Origin: an uncultured Eubacteriales bacterium
GTDB taxonomy: Bacteria; Bacillota; Clostridia; Christensenellales; UBA1242
Length of the DNA stretch: 40,998 nucleotides
Assembly: GCA_900552105.1 (NCBI GenBank)
Contig: URYH01000014.1
Coordinates: 1-40,998 of the forward strand
Direction: 5' to 3'
Position numbers and translations under genes: made by a program. Every line of letters starts with the position of its first letter. The first letter of the stretch is position 1. This document shows positions 15,970 to 24,270 of the stretch, one piece after another. The notes below the pieces were generated by a model, which saw only the letters and a list, made by a program, of their open reading frames with translations, was not told the origin of the DNA and did not search any database.

Positions 15970-15998
15970 ATAATAACAAAGTACATATGATATTGCAA
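15970..15998 (-). promoter_or_regulatory. Promoter of ndk
   Basis: On the minus strand TTGCAA (15993-15998), a 17-nt spacer and TATTAT (15970-15975), 30 nt before the ndk start. Confidence 0.5.
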
Positions 15999-16069
15999 TA
16001 TTTTATTTGACGAAAAACAAAAATAATGTTAATAATTTATCAAAAGGACATGAGTGTTGTGGAGAAGTG

Positions 16070-16294
16070 ATGCAAAAAATTTGTTCGAAATGCAAAATGA
16101 ACATTCAAGATGTTTTGGACTCGGGAATTGTTGGGTGCAAAGAGTGTTATGTTGAGTTTCGTGAAGAGCTTTTTCCAATCATAAAAGATATTCAAAAAAA
16201 CACGCAAAATTTGGGTAAAAAACCACAAAAAGACAACTTTGACGAAGAAATTGAACAAGAAATTCAAGATATTTTGAGAGGTGACAATGGATAA
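16070..16294 (+). CDS. mcsA: McsA-like zinc protein, short form
   Basis: A 74-aa protein with two CxxC motifs (CSKC at residues 5-8 and CKEC near residues 25-28), then a K/E-rich tail. McsA activates the arginine kinase McsB in Bacillota. The usual protein is about 180 aa with four CxxC motifs and a UVR domain; here only the first zinc module and a short C-terminal helix remain. I chose ATG 16070 because GGAG lies at 16061-16064 and family members start just before the first CxxC; the frame opens earlier at a TTG without a binding site. Identity rests on position before mcsB plus the zinc motif. No ctsR gene precedes it. Confidence 0.8.
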   Translation: MQKICSKCKMNIQDVLDSGIVGCKECYVEFREELFPIIKDIQKNTQNLGKKPQKDNFDEEIEQEIQDILRGDNG

Positions 16295-17294
16295 TTTGAC
16301 AAAAGAAATTGTCGTGTCATCTCGTGTTCGACTTGCAAGAAATTTTGATAAATACAATTTTCCAATCAGGCTTTCAAATGACGCAGACGCAAAACAAATT
16401 CAACGCGAAGTCTTTAGTGTGGTTAATTTTGGCAATAATTTTATGTTCTATTCGCTCAAAAACATGGACAACAACCAAATTCTCAAATTTTTGGAAAGAC
16501 ATCTCATTAGTCGAGAATTGATTGAAAACAAAGATATTGCTGGCTTTTGCATAAACAAAAACGAAGACAAGATCATCATGATTAACGAAGAAGACCACAT
16601 TCGCGAGCAATGTATCAAAAAGGGATTTGCGCTTGAATTGGCGTATGACGAACTTCAAGATATTGACGACAACATTTTGGAGAAATGCGACATCGCTTAT
16701 TCGCAGGAGTTTGGCTTTTTGACAGCGTGTCCAAGCAATATTGGAACAGGAATGAGGGCATCTTGCATGATGTTTTTGCCAGCGCTCACAAAAACGGGTG
16801 CAATCGAAAACATTATACAAACTTTTTCAAAACTCGGCTTTGCTGTTCGCGGCTTTTTGGGCGAAGGGAGTGAAGCGGAAGGATATTTATATCAAATATC
16901 AAACCAACAAACATTGGGACTGAGCGAAGAAGATATTCTAAAAAGTGTTAAAAATGCAGTTCTAAAAGTTTGTGAAATGGAAAATGAAGCGAGAGAAGTT
17001 TTGTTTCAAACAAAGCAGGATCAAATCAAAGATGCGACATATCGTGCTTATGGAATTTTGGCAAACTCTTATCGTATGCCCGAAAAAGAATTTACCAAAC
17101 TTATTAGCGATTTGAAACTTGGGTTTGCTTTGGGGTTGATTGATTTTAGAAATCCAAATATTTTGGAAGAAATTGAAGTGTCTTCGCGACCAGCAAACCT
17201 TGACGCGAGGTTTGGCGAAGAACTGGACGATGACAAGAGGGATAAATTTCGTGCGGACTATTTGTGTCGGGCACTAAAAAATCAAAGAATCTAG
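16287..17294 (+). CDS. mcsB: Protein-arginine kinase McsB
   Basis: A 335-aa guanido-kinase-like enzyme that phosphorylates arginine residues to mark proteins for ClpCP. Motifs: VVSSRVRLARNFDKYNFP at the N-terminus, NEEDHIREQCI in the active site region, TACPSNIGTGMRASCMMFLP (nucleotide-binding; usual CPTNLGTG) and GEGSEAEGYLYQISNQQTLG with its catalytic loop. Start ATG 16287 has GAGAGG upstream and overlaps the mcsA stop by 8 nt. It is 9 nt before clpC. Confidence 0.96.
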   Translation: MDNLTKEIVVSSRVRLARNFDKYNFPIRLSNDADAKQIQREVFSVVNFGNNFMFYSLKNMDNNQILKFLERHLISRELIENKDIAGFCINKNEDKIIMINEEDHIREQCIKKGFALELAYDELQDIDDNILEKCDIAYSQEFGFLTACPSNIGTGMRASCMMFLPALTKTGAIENIIQTFSKLGFAVRGFLGEGSEAEGYLYQISNQQTLGLSEEDILKSVKNAVLKVCEMENEAREVLFQTKQDQIKDATYRAYGILANSYRMPEKEFTKLISDLKLGFALGLIDFRNPNILEEIEVSSRPANLDARFGEELDDDKRDKFRADYLCRALKNQRI

Positions 17295-17302
17295 GAGGAA
17301 AA

Positions 17303-19762
17303 ATGTTTTACAATTTGAACCTTTCTGAAAATGCACTAAAAGCAATAAAAAAGGCGGGGCGAATTGCGCTCAAATATGGCTCAAATCAAGTGGGAACAGA
17401 GCATTTGCTTTATGGGCTTTGTGAAATCAAAGATTCTCCAAGCCGTGATATTCTTGCAAAATTTGGGATTAATTCAAAGTCTATTGAGGAAATCTTTGCC
17501 GAAGAAGACGAAGTCCAACCAATTGAAAGCAGTGTTGAACTCACACCGCGCTCAAAAGAAGTGCTTAAAATTGCGGGGAGCATTGCAACGGGGCTTGGGC
17601 ACAACTACATTGGCACAGAACATATTCTCTACGCCTTGCTTTCAATGACTGATTCGTATGCGGTGCAAATTATTGCTGGCATTTTTGGAGTTAATGTTTC
17701 AATGCTACGAAACAAAGTGGCCGCTTTCATTCAAGGCAGAAGTTCGGTTGACGAAAACGAAGAGAGTGCGGGTGAAAATCTTGAAGCGCAAAACATTCAA
17801 AAAAGTGCGTTGCCTGAAAAACTTTTGGAAATGGGAATTGACCTCACTCAAAAAGCAAAGGATGGAAAAATTGACCCTATAATTGGACGCGAACAAGAAA
17901 TTGAACGCATGATTGAAATTCTTTGCCGAAAGACAAAAAACAATCCCGTGCTTATCGGGGAGGCGGGAGTTGGGAAAACTGCTGTTGTTGAAGGGCTTGC
18001 GCTTGCAATAACAAGCGGAAATGTCCCAGAACTTCTCAAAGACAAAATCATTTTTTCGCTTGATATTGGCTCGCTTATGTCTGGGACAAAATATCGCGGA
18101 ACAATGGAAGAAAAACTCAAAGATGCAATAAATACAATCATTTCGAACAAAAATATTATTGTGTTTATTGACGAATTGCACACTCTTGCACAAGCTGGGG
18201 CAGAAAAGGGCGAAGTTAATCCGTCAGACATTCTCAAACCATATCTTGCTCGTGGCGAACTTCAAACAATTGGTGCGACAACAACTGAAGAATATCGCAA
18301 ATATATTGAAAAAGACAAAGCGCTTGAAAGAAGATTTCAACCCGTGCTTGTCAACCCTCCAACCGTTGAGCAGACCATTGAGATTTTGAAAGGTCTTCGA
18401 GATTCGTTTGAAGCATTCCACAAAGTGACAATCACTGATGAGGCGATTGAGCAAGCAGTGACACTTTCGGATAGATATATCACTGACCGCAACTTGCCAG
18501 ACAAGGCGATTGACCTTGTTGATCAAGCGAGTTCGCGGGCAAAACTAAATTTTTCGACCAAGCCACTTGCTGTTCGCGAAAAGGAAGAAAAAATCAAGCA
18601 GCTTTCAGCGAACCGAGACGAGGCATCAATGCAAAGAAACTATGAAAAAGCAGCGTTGTTTCAACAACAAATCATAAAACTTGAAAATGAACTTGACGAT
18701 TTTTCACGCCAACAAGCAAAGTCGAACAAAAACTCAAACTGCATAACAGGGAATGACATTGCACACGTCGTTTCGCTTTGGACGGGCATTCCAGTCACAA
18801 AAATAACCGAAACTGAAAAACAAAAACTTATGCACCTTGAAGAAACCTTGCACAAACGAGTTGTGGGACAAGAAGAAGCAGTTAGTTCTGTTGCAAATGC
18901 AATCAGGAGAAGTCGTGTGGGTCTACAAGACGCGCGCCGCCCAATTGGCTCATTCTTGTTTTTGGGACAAACAGGCGTTGGAAAAACCGAACTTTGCAAG
19001 GCGATTGCACAAGCAATGTTTGATGACGAAAAAAACATCATAAGACTCGACATGAGTGAATATATGGAACAACATTCGGTTGCAAAACTCTTTGGTGCAC
19101 CTCCAGGATATGTTGGTTATGACGAAGGTGGGCAACTCACCGAGCAAGTGCGTCGCAGACCATATTCGGTTGTTTTGTTTGACGAAATTGAAAAAGCACA
19201 TCCAGATATATTCAATGCATTGCTCCAAATTCTTGATGACGGAAGACTTACGGATAATCAAGGAAGGACGGTGAATTTCCGCAACACGATTTTGATTATG
19301 ACAAGCAATGTTGGAGCGGCAGAGGTTAAGGCGCAAACAAAAGCTCTTGGTTTTTCTGATGAAGGCGAGCATTGCGAACTGACTTATGAGCAAACTCGAA
19401 AAATTTATTTGGATTGTCTAAAACGTAAATTCAAGCCGGAATTTTTGAATAGAATTGATGTGATTACTGTGTTCCACAATCTCACGCGTGATGACTTATT
19501 AAAAATTGCAACAATCCTTATTTCCGATCTATCAAAACGTTTGGAAAAACAAGGACTCAAACTCAATCTAACCTACGAAGCACTGGAGTTTATTGTGGAT
19601 AACGGCGGAAGCAGTGAATATGGTGCAAGACCGCTCAAACGATTTATTCAACAACACGTTGAAGACCTTATCGCCGAGAAGATTCTCATGGGCGAACTCA
19701 AAAGTGAAGGGGAGATCACAATTGATTGCAAAAATGGCGAACTTCAATTTGTTTCTAACTAA
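17303..19762 (+). CDS. clpC: ATP-dependent Clp protease ATPase ClpC
   Basis: An 819-aa AAA+ unfoldase working with ClpP. Tandem Clp_N repeats occupy residues about 1-145. AAA1 has Walker A GEAGVGKTAVVEG and Walker B IDELHTLAQAG. A short UVR-type middle domain (YEKAALFQQQIIKLENEL) is typical of ClpC rather than ClpB. AAA2 has GQTGVGKTELCKA (usual GPTGVGKTE) and a D2-small domain with the GARPLKRFIQ sensor 2. Start ATG 17303 follows AGGAGG. It is the third gene of mcsA-mcsB-clpC. I see no CtsR heptad operator upstream. Confidence 0.97.
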   Translation: MFYNLNLSENALKAIKKAGRIALKYGSNQVGTEHLLYGLCEIKDSPSRDILAKFGINSKSIEEIFAEEDEVQPIESSVELTPRSKEVLKIAGSIATGLGHNYIGTEHILYALLSMTDSYAVQIIAGIFGVNVSMLRNKVAAFIQGRSSVDENEESAGENLEAQNIQKSALPEKLLEMGIDLTQKAKDGKIDPIIGREQEIERMIEILCRKTKNNPVLIGEAGVGKTAVVEGLALAITSGNVPELLKDKIIFSLDIGSLMSGTKYRGTMEEKLKDAINTIISNKNIIVFIDELHTLAQAGAEKGEVNPSDILKPYLARGELQTIGATTTEEYRKYIEKDKALERRFQPVLVNPPTVEQTIEILKGLRDSFEAFHKVTITDEAIEQAVTLSDRYITDRNLPDKAIDLVDQASSRAKLNFSTKPLAVREKEEKIKQLSANRDEASMQRNYEKAALFQQQIIKLENELDDFSRQQAKSNKNSNCITGNDIAHVVSLWTGIPVTKITETEKQKLMHLEETLHKRVVGQEEAVSSVANAIRRSRVGLQDARRPIGSFLFLGQTGVGKTELCKAIAQAMFDDEKNIIRLDMSEYMEQHSVAKLFGAPPGYVGYDEGGQLTEQVRRRPYSVVLFDEIEKAHPDIFNALLQILDDGRLTDNQGRTVNFRNTILIMTSNVGAAEVKAQTKALGFSDEGEHCELTYEQTRKIYLDCLKRKFKPEFLNRIDVITVFHNLTRDDLLKIATILISDLSKRLEKQGLKLNLTYEALEFIVDNGGSSEYGARPLKRFIQQHVEDLIAEKILMGELKSEGEITIDCKNGELQFVSN

Positions 19763-19769
19763 ATTCGTT

Positions 19770-19797
19770 TTGAAAAAAAATATCATTTTGCTATAAT
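19770..19797 (+). promoter_or_regulatory. Promoter of hpf
   Basis: TTGAAA (19770-19775), a 16-nt spacer and TATAAT (19792-19797). It follows the clpC stop directly, with no terminator between. Confidence 0.65.
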
Positions 19798-19815
19798 AAT
19801 ATCAGGGGGATAATT

Positions 19816-20340
19816 ATGAAAATTGAAATTGTTGAAAGAAATTATGATGTTGGAAAAAGGCTTGAAAGTTTGATTGAGAAAAAACTTAAAAAACTTGAAA
19901 GATATTTCCCAGATGACGCAAAAGCAACCGTTGTTTGCCGTCAAGAAAAGAAAAATTATATCATGGAAGTCAGCATAACAAACAAAAATGGTTTTTATCG
20001 CAGTGAGGTGACAGGCGAGAATATGTTTGAAAACCTCGATATGGCACTTCCAAAAGTTGAAAAACAAATCATTCGTGCAAATCAAAAAAGACAAAGCTTC
20101 AAAACACAAGTTGAAGCTCCAATCCTTGAATTTTTGCAAGAACTTCCAACTTTTGAAGACAAGCGTATTGCAAAGAAGAAACAAATTCACCTTGATCCGC
20201 TTGACATTGAAGATGCAAAATATATGCTTGAAGCAACCGACCACGATTTCTATGCATTCTTGAATCGCGAAACAGGAAAAGTCAACATTGTTTATAACAG
20301 AAAAGACGGAGATGTTGGACTTATCGAACTTCAATACTAA
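19816..20340 (+). CDS. hpf: Ribosome hibernation-promoting factor, long form
   Basis: A 174-aa HPF that dimerises 70S ribosomes into 100S particles. The N-terminal S30AE domain starts MKIEIVERNYDVGKRLESLIEKKLKKLERYF. The C-terminal dimerisation domain is ATDHDFYAFLNRETGKVNIVYNRKDGDVGLIEL (residues about 140-172). Both domains are complete. GGGGG precedes the ATG. It is next to clpC and follows stress-related genes. Confidence 0.96.
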   Translation: MKIEIVERNYDVGKRLESLIEKKLKKLERYFPDDAKATVVCRQEKKNYIMEVSITNKNGFYRSEVTGENMFENLDMALPKVEKQIIRANQKRQSFKTQVEAPILEFLQELPTFEDKRIAKKKQIHLDPLDIEDAKYMLEATDHDFYAFLNRETGKVNIVYNRKDGDVGLIELQY

Positions 20341-20345
20341 AAAAC

Positions 20346-20376
20346 AAAAAAGAGAGCGACAAGTGCTCTCTTTTTT
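20346..20376. terminator. Bidirectional terminator after hpf
   Basis: A 12-bp stem (20346-20357 with 20365-20376) with a GAGAGC/GCTCTC core and A/T flanks, between convergent genes. Confidence 0.9.
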
Positions 20377-20402
20377 GTTGCAGTAAATCCATTGTTTTGA
20401 AA

Positions 20403-21629
20403 TCACTCAACAATGATTGTGAAGGTTTGAGAAAGGCTTGGGTCTTCAAGTGTGTATAATCTAAACTTCAAAGTGCCTTTCGACAAAATCTCAAGACCAA
20501 TCATTGAAGTTTCAATTTCAACATTGATGTTGTTGCCTTCCAAAATTTCACATTTGACTGAATATTTTTTGGTTGCATTCATTTTGAAAGCCAATGATGT
20601 GAGCATTTCTTCCGTGAAACCACTGATTCGAATTGTTGAATCGGTTATCTTGATATTATTTGAGGTGGAAGGAGGTGTTAACGTAAAAATTCTCTTTGCG
20701 GGTTCAATCGGATCGTCTTCAGTTGGATTGTTTTCAGTTGGGTGGTCATCGGTTGGATTATCTTCAGTCGAATTATCTTCAGTTGGATTGTTGTCGCTTG
20801 GGTTGTTGTCGCTTGGGTTGTCGGCAGGATCAACATGATTGTCTTCAGGGTCATTTGGAATATCTGGATTGGTTGATTCATCTGGGTTGCTTGGTTTTGA
20901 ATCGTCATCTTTTGAAACATCGGGGACTTTTTCTGAGTTGTCGACAACAAGCTTGTCCAAAAGCAAAGTGTGCTTCATATTGTCAGCGTCCAAAACAAGT
21001 TTGAATTGCAAACTATGTTCAGCTTTTGATTCAAAATAAACATCGCAGCTGCGACAATTGTCCGAAGTTTTCTCGTTTGAAACTTTGACATGATCAGATG
21101 CAATCAAACTCAAATCATAAAATTTGAGATTGACGCTCGTCAGTTTCAATGTGTATTTTTCTCCAAGCAGGGGATTTGTGACTGAGTTTTCGTTTTCGTC
21201 AACAAGATTTATTTCTGCTTCAATTTCAAGTGGGAGAACGACAACTTTTGTTGTGTATGAATATTCCTTGTCACCGATTTCAACAAAACTTTTGATGCTT
21301 GTTTCACCAACTTGAAGCGGTTTGACATTTCCAAGAGAATTAATCTCAATAATATTGTTATCAAATGCGGAAAATTTCAAATTTGTATTATCCGCATTAT
21401 GCACGCTGGCACAAACATTTGCAGTCTTATCACAAAGGACGAGTGTTAATTTTTCTTTTGCTAAAACAAAAGGGTCTTCAACTTCAACAAATTCTTCAAT
21501 CTCTTTGCTTTTATTTTCACTTCCGGCACTAATGTTGTCTTTGTTTTGTTTGGTAAAACCAAAGTAAATTCCAATTCCGCCACCAAAAACGAAAACCAAG
21601 ACAATAGCCAAAATTATAAACTTTTTCAT
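20403..21629 (-). CDS. Membrane-anchored surface protein with Ig-like region and acidic repeat linker
   Basis: About 408 aa. An N-terminal signal-anchor (MKKFIILAIVLVFVFGGGIG) is followed by an extracytoplasmic part. Residues about 60-130 resemble a bacterial Ig-like (Big_2) fold: NNIIEINSLGNVKPLQVGET. A long acidic low-complexity linker has imperfect NPTEDNP/NPSDNNP repeats (near residues 240-310). A second beta-rich domain (KRIFTLTPPS to the end) closes the protein. Two Cys pairs (DKTANVC, NCRSC) may form disulfides. The start is uncertain: ATG 21629 is taken because it starts the signal anchor, but ATG 21647 and TTG 21659 are in frame and none has a strong RBS. Function is likely structural or adhesive. 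Confidence 0.65.
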   Translation of the reverse strand: MKKFIILAIVLVFVFGGGIGIYFGFTKQNKDNISAGSENKSKEIEEFVEVEDPFVLAKEKLTLVLCDKTANVCASVHNADNTNLKFSAFDNNIIEINSLGNVKPLQVGETSIKSFVEIGDKEYSYTTKVVVLPLEIEAEINLVDENENSVTNPLLGEKYTLKLTSVNLKFYDLSLIASDHVKVSNEKTSDNCRSCDVYFESKAEHSLQFKLVLDADNMKHTLLLDKLVVDNSEKVPDVSKDDDSKPSNPDESTNPDIPNDPEDNHVDPADNPSDNNPSDNNPTEDNSTEDNPTDDHPTENNPTEDDPIEPAKRIFTLTPPSTSNNIKITDSTIRISGFTEEMLTSLAFKMNATKKYSVKCEILEGNNINVEIETSMIGLEILSKGTLKFRLYTLEDPSLSQTFTIIVE

Positions 21630-21844
21630 ATCTTCAATATCTAACATTTTTCGACACAATTTGCAATATCTTTTGACAAATTTGCCAAAACTTTGTTCAA
21701 CGTGACCAAAAAATATAAATATTTTTTGGGTCGAAAAACTTTTATCCTTTGTTTTTTGTTTTTTTTAATCCAAGTATAAGCCATATGAAATGTCCAGCAC
21801 ACCTATCAATGCAAGAAATGTGGACACATTTAGGTTGAGTAGAT

Positions 21845-21875
21845 AAAAATGCTTTTCGATTTGAAAAGCATTTTT
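21845..21875 (-). terminator. Terminator of the glycosyltransferase gene
   Basis: A 13-bp stem (21845-21857 with 21863-21875) just after the gene stop on the minus strand. The 190 nt beyond it, before the surface-protein gene, hold an AT-rich inverted repeat around 21708-21736 but no gene that I can see. Confidence 0.8.
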
Positions 21876-21878
21876 GGT

Positions 21879-23021
21879 TTAATGGGTTATCAAGTTGTTA
21901 TATTCATTGAGATACTCTTGGGCGGTGGTTGACCAATCTTTTGGAATTGTTTTTTCTGCCTCATCGCCAATTTGTTTGAGATGGGCTTTGTCTGAAATGG
22001 CTTCAATAATTTTGTCTGCGAATTCTTGGATGTCATTTTCAACAACAAATCCTGACACATTGTTTGTGATTCTTTCGCTGCTGCCAGTGTTTTTGATTGT
22101 GATTGCTGGAACGTGATGCAGGGCGGCTTCAACAATGGTGAGGGGGTCGTTGTCAAAAATTGACGGGAACAAAAATAGTTCTCCTGCACCATAGAGTGAA
22201 CTCAACAAATCTTTGTCGGTGATTTGTCCGGTGAAGATAACGTTTTCTTCCAATCCCAATTTTTTGCATAGGTTTTTGAAATAATCATCATCAAATCCAT
22301 GTCCAACAAACAACATTTTGAAATTGATGCCACGGTCTTTGATGATTTTTAGTGCGTTGATTGTGAATTCGAGATTTTTGAATTTGACGATGTGACCAAC
22401 ATAGAGAAAAATATTTTCTTCGTTTGCAAGATTGTATTTTTGAATCGCAAGTTTTTTAACTTCTTCCAAGTTATTTATTCTGCTGAAAGTTGCACCATTT
22501 CTGATGACTTTGGCCTCGCCACAATATCCGTAACTTTTTAATTCGTCAATCATGTCATTTGAAACAGTGTAGACTTGTTTGACTTTGTTGAGTTTTTTAA
22601 CAAGATTTTTGATGAGTGCATTGACAATAACTTTTGACTTTATGCTTCTCTCAAATGCTGTTTTGAATTTTGTATGGACGGTCATGACAACTGGAATATT
22701 ATGCTTTTTTGCATAACTCAAAGCATATTTCGCCATTGGCGAAACAGATTGGCAGTGTATTATTTCTGGATTGAATTTTTTCATCTCTTTTTTAAACTTG
22801 CAAGATGTGAAGGGGAATGCAAAATAGTCGTTGTTGGTGATTTTTATGCTGTTTGCTCTAAGAACTCGAAACTGAAAATCATCTTTGAATTTTCTTGAAT
22901 AATATGGAGCGCAAACAACAACTTCATTGTTTTCTGCAAGTGCAGTGGCTAACCCCAACACGGCTTTTTCAGTTCCTCCAACTCCCGGCAAAAAGCTATC
23001 TGTAAATATTGCAATTCTCAT
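21879..23021 (-). CDS. Glycosyltransferase family 4
   Basis: A 380-aa retaining GT4 enzyme with the GT-B fold. The N-terminal domain begins FTDSFLPGVGGTEKAVLGLATAL, the usual nucleotide-sugar transferase start. HCQSVSPMAKYALSYAKK and TVHTKF follow. The C-terminal nucleotide-binding domain has FLYVGHIVKFKNLEFTI and the catalytic region FLFPSIFDNDPLTIVEAALHHVPAI (FPSxxxxxPLxxxEA). It likely glycosylates a lipid (similar to 1,2-diacylglycerol glucosyltransferases) or an envelope glycan. Start ATG 23021 has GGAG upstream. It is a single gene between the surface protein and tRNA-Arg. Confidence 0.9.
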   Translation of the reverse strand: MRIAIFTDSFLPGVGGTEKAVLGLATALAENNEVVVCAPYYSRKFKDDFQFRVLRANSIKITNNDYFAFPFTSCKFKKEMKKFNPEIIHCQSVSPMAKYALSYAKKHNIPVVMTVHTKFKTAFERSIKSKVIVNALIKNLVKKLNKVKQVYTVSNDMIDELKSYGYCGEAKVIRNGATFSRINNLEEVKKLAIQKYNLANEENIFLYVGHIVKFKNLEFTINALKIIKDRGINFKMLFVGHGFDDDYFKNLCKKLGLEENVIFTGQITDKDLLSSLYGAGELFLFPSIFDNDPLTIVEAALHHVPAITIKNTGSSERITNNVSGFVVENDIQEFADKIIEAISDKAHLKQIGDEAEKTIPKDWSTTAQEYLNEYNNLITH

Positions 23022-23041
23022 TTTTTTCTCCTTGTTTGTTT

Positions 23042-23116
23042 TGGCGTTCCCAGAGGGAATCGAACCCCCAATTTTCCCTTAGGAGGGGAATGTTATATCC
23101 GTTTAACTATGGGAAC
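23042..23116 (-). tRNA. tRNA-Arg(CCU) with encoded CCA
   Basis: On the minus strand a complete cloverleaf: acceptor GTTCCCA/TGGGAAC, D arm GTTA/TAAC, anticodon arm TTCCC-CTCCTAA-GGGAA with CCU anticodon (reads AGG), a 4-nt variable loop, and a T arm around TTCGATT. Discriminator G then CCA encoded at 23042-23044. Confidence 0.93.
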
Positions 23117-23253
23117 AAGTGTTTTTATGATAGCACATTTGTGTTTGTTTTTCAATTAATTTTTGTTTGCTTTATAAATTTAGTATGCTGATTGATATTT
23201 TATAATAATGAATGAGATAATTTATTATTTTGCGATGTTTTATTATTATACTG

Positions 23254-23282
23254 TTGACTTATGATTATTAATATATTACAAT
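23254..23282 (+). promoter_or_regulatory. Promoter of the XRE-RSH pair
   Basis: TTGACT (23254-23259), a 17-nt spacer and TACAAT (23277-23282), about 20 nt before the XRE start. Confidence 0.6.
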
Positions 23283-23301
23283 TATCAAAAGAGGAATGAA
23301 T

Positions 23302-24270
23302 ATGAACAACAATTTTCAAAACAATCTTAAAAAACTTGCGGGAAGATTTTCTCAAAAATACATTGCGGAGAAAACTGGTTTTTCGCAATCAAGCATAAAC
23401 AATTATCTTACAAAAAATAGTGAGCCATCCATTCAATTTCTTGTTGCGCTTAAAGATGCATTTGGGATTTGTGTGGATGATTTTTTATTTTCAGACTATG
23501 TTTTAGAGAATTATGTGTCGTATGAAAAGTTTTTGGGTAATTATATCGTTTATTATTATAATAATGATTCCTATAAAGGAGAAGTTCATGGGAGTTTAAA
23601 AAATACACTAAATTATGGAATTATTAGTGTGACAAGACGTGGCGAATTGACATCGGATGTCGTTGTTTTGGGAACATTCATGAAGGATAGAGAGAGTGCA
23701 ACAAAAATATTAAGACTTTGCAATATGGCAAAAACATCATCTGAAATCGAAAAAATCATGATGCAGGGTGGCAATATTTATCGTGGAAATATTACCGCAA
23801 ATTCACAAAATGTGTTTTTGGAGCTTGGGAACGATGAAAATTTTGACCAAACATATATTATCCTAAACAATCCACCATCTAATTCACAATATGTTGGGGG
23901 AGCGGGAACGGTTAATTCAATTTCAAGAGGGCGAGAACATAATCCATGTGTTCAATTTATTATTATATCAAAAAAACTTCTTGATGTTCCCGACGGAGAA
24001 ATTTATAAATGTCTTCAATTTGATGATTACAATGCAAACCTTGAAGAGACAACGAAAGATGTTATAAATATGTTTAAAAGATTATATTTGGACAAAAACG
24101 AAATTTCTGCTGAACTAGACGAAAATCAGAAACAAGCGATTATAAAGAATAAATTAGAATATTATTTCGAACAAATATTGGAAGCGAACTCATTTAGATT
24201 TGCCAAAATTTCAAATCGCGAAGATGACTCAATATATAAACTGATTAAGGAGAGTATGAGTGTTGAGTAG
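23302..24270 (+). CDS. XRE regulator with a large unknown C-terminal domain
   Basis: A 322-aa protein. Residues about 5-60 form a Cro/C1 HTH (RFSQKYIAEKTGFSQSSIN). The remaining 250 residues contain a beta-rich part (NYIVYYYNNDSYKGEVHGSL, then SVTRRGELTSDVVVLGTF) and a helical C-terminus. I do not recognise that domain; it may be a ligand sensor. Start at ATG 23302 (GAGGA 7 nt upstream) rather than ATG 23296, which abuts the binding site. Its last 11 nt overlap the RelA/SpoT-like gene, so the pair is translationally coupled. The two genes are more AT-rich in codon use than their neighbours, which suggests an acquired module. Confidence 0.75.
   Translation: MNNNFQNNLKKLAGRFSQKYIAEKTGFSQSSINNYLTKNSEPSIQFLVALKDAFGICVDDFLFSDYVLENYVSYEKFLGNYIVYYYNNDSYKGEVHGSLKNTLNYGIISVTRRGELTSDVVVLGTFMKDRESATKILRLCNMAKTSSEIEKIMMQGGNIYRGNITANSQNVFLELGNDENFDQTYIILNNPPSNSQYVGGAGTVNSISRGREHNPCVQFIIISKKLLDVPDGEIYKCLQFDDYNANLEETTKDVINMFKRLYLDKNEISAELDENQKQAIIKNKLEYYFEQILEANSFRFAKISNREDDSIYKLIKESMSVE

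Noticed and set aside
15941..16069. CtsR-type operator before mcsA
   Set aside because: I looked for the GGTCAAA direct repeat on both strands and found none; only the ndk promoter is convincing.
20678..21039. Plus- and minus-strand repetitive ORFs with L/D/Q-rich translations
   Set aside because: Shadows of the acidic NPTEDNP linker of the surface protein gene on the minus strand.
21660..21844. Possible small RNA in the gap upstream of the surface-protein gene
   Set aside because: Only an AT-rich inverted repeat and a weak TGTCCA/TGGACA pair; no promoter-terminator pair that I can defend.
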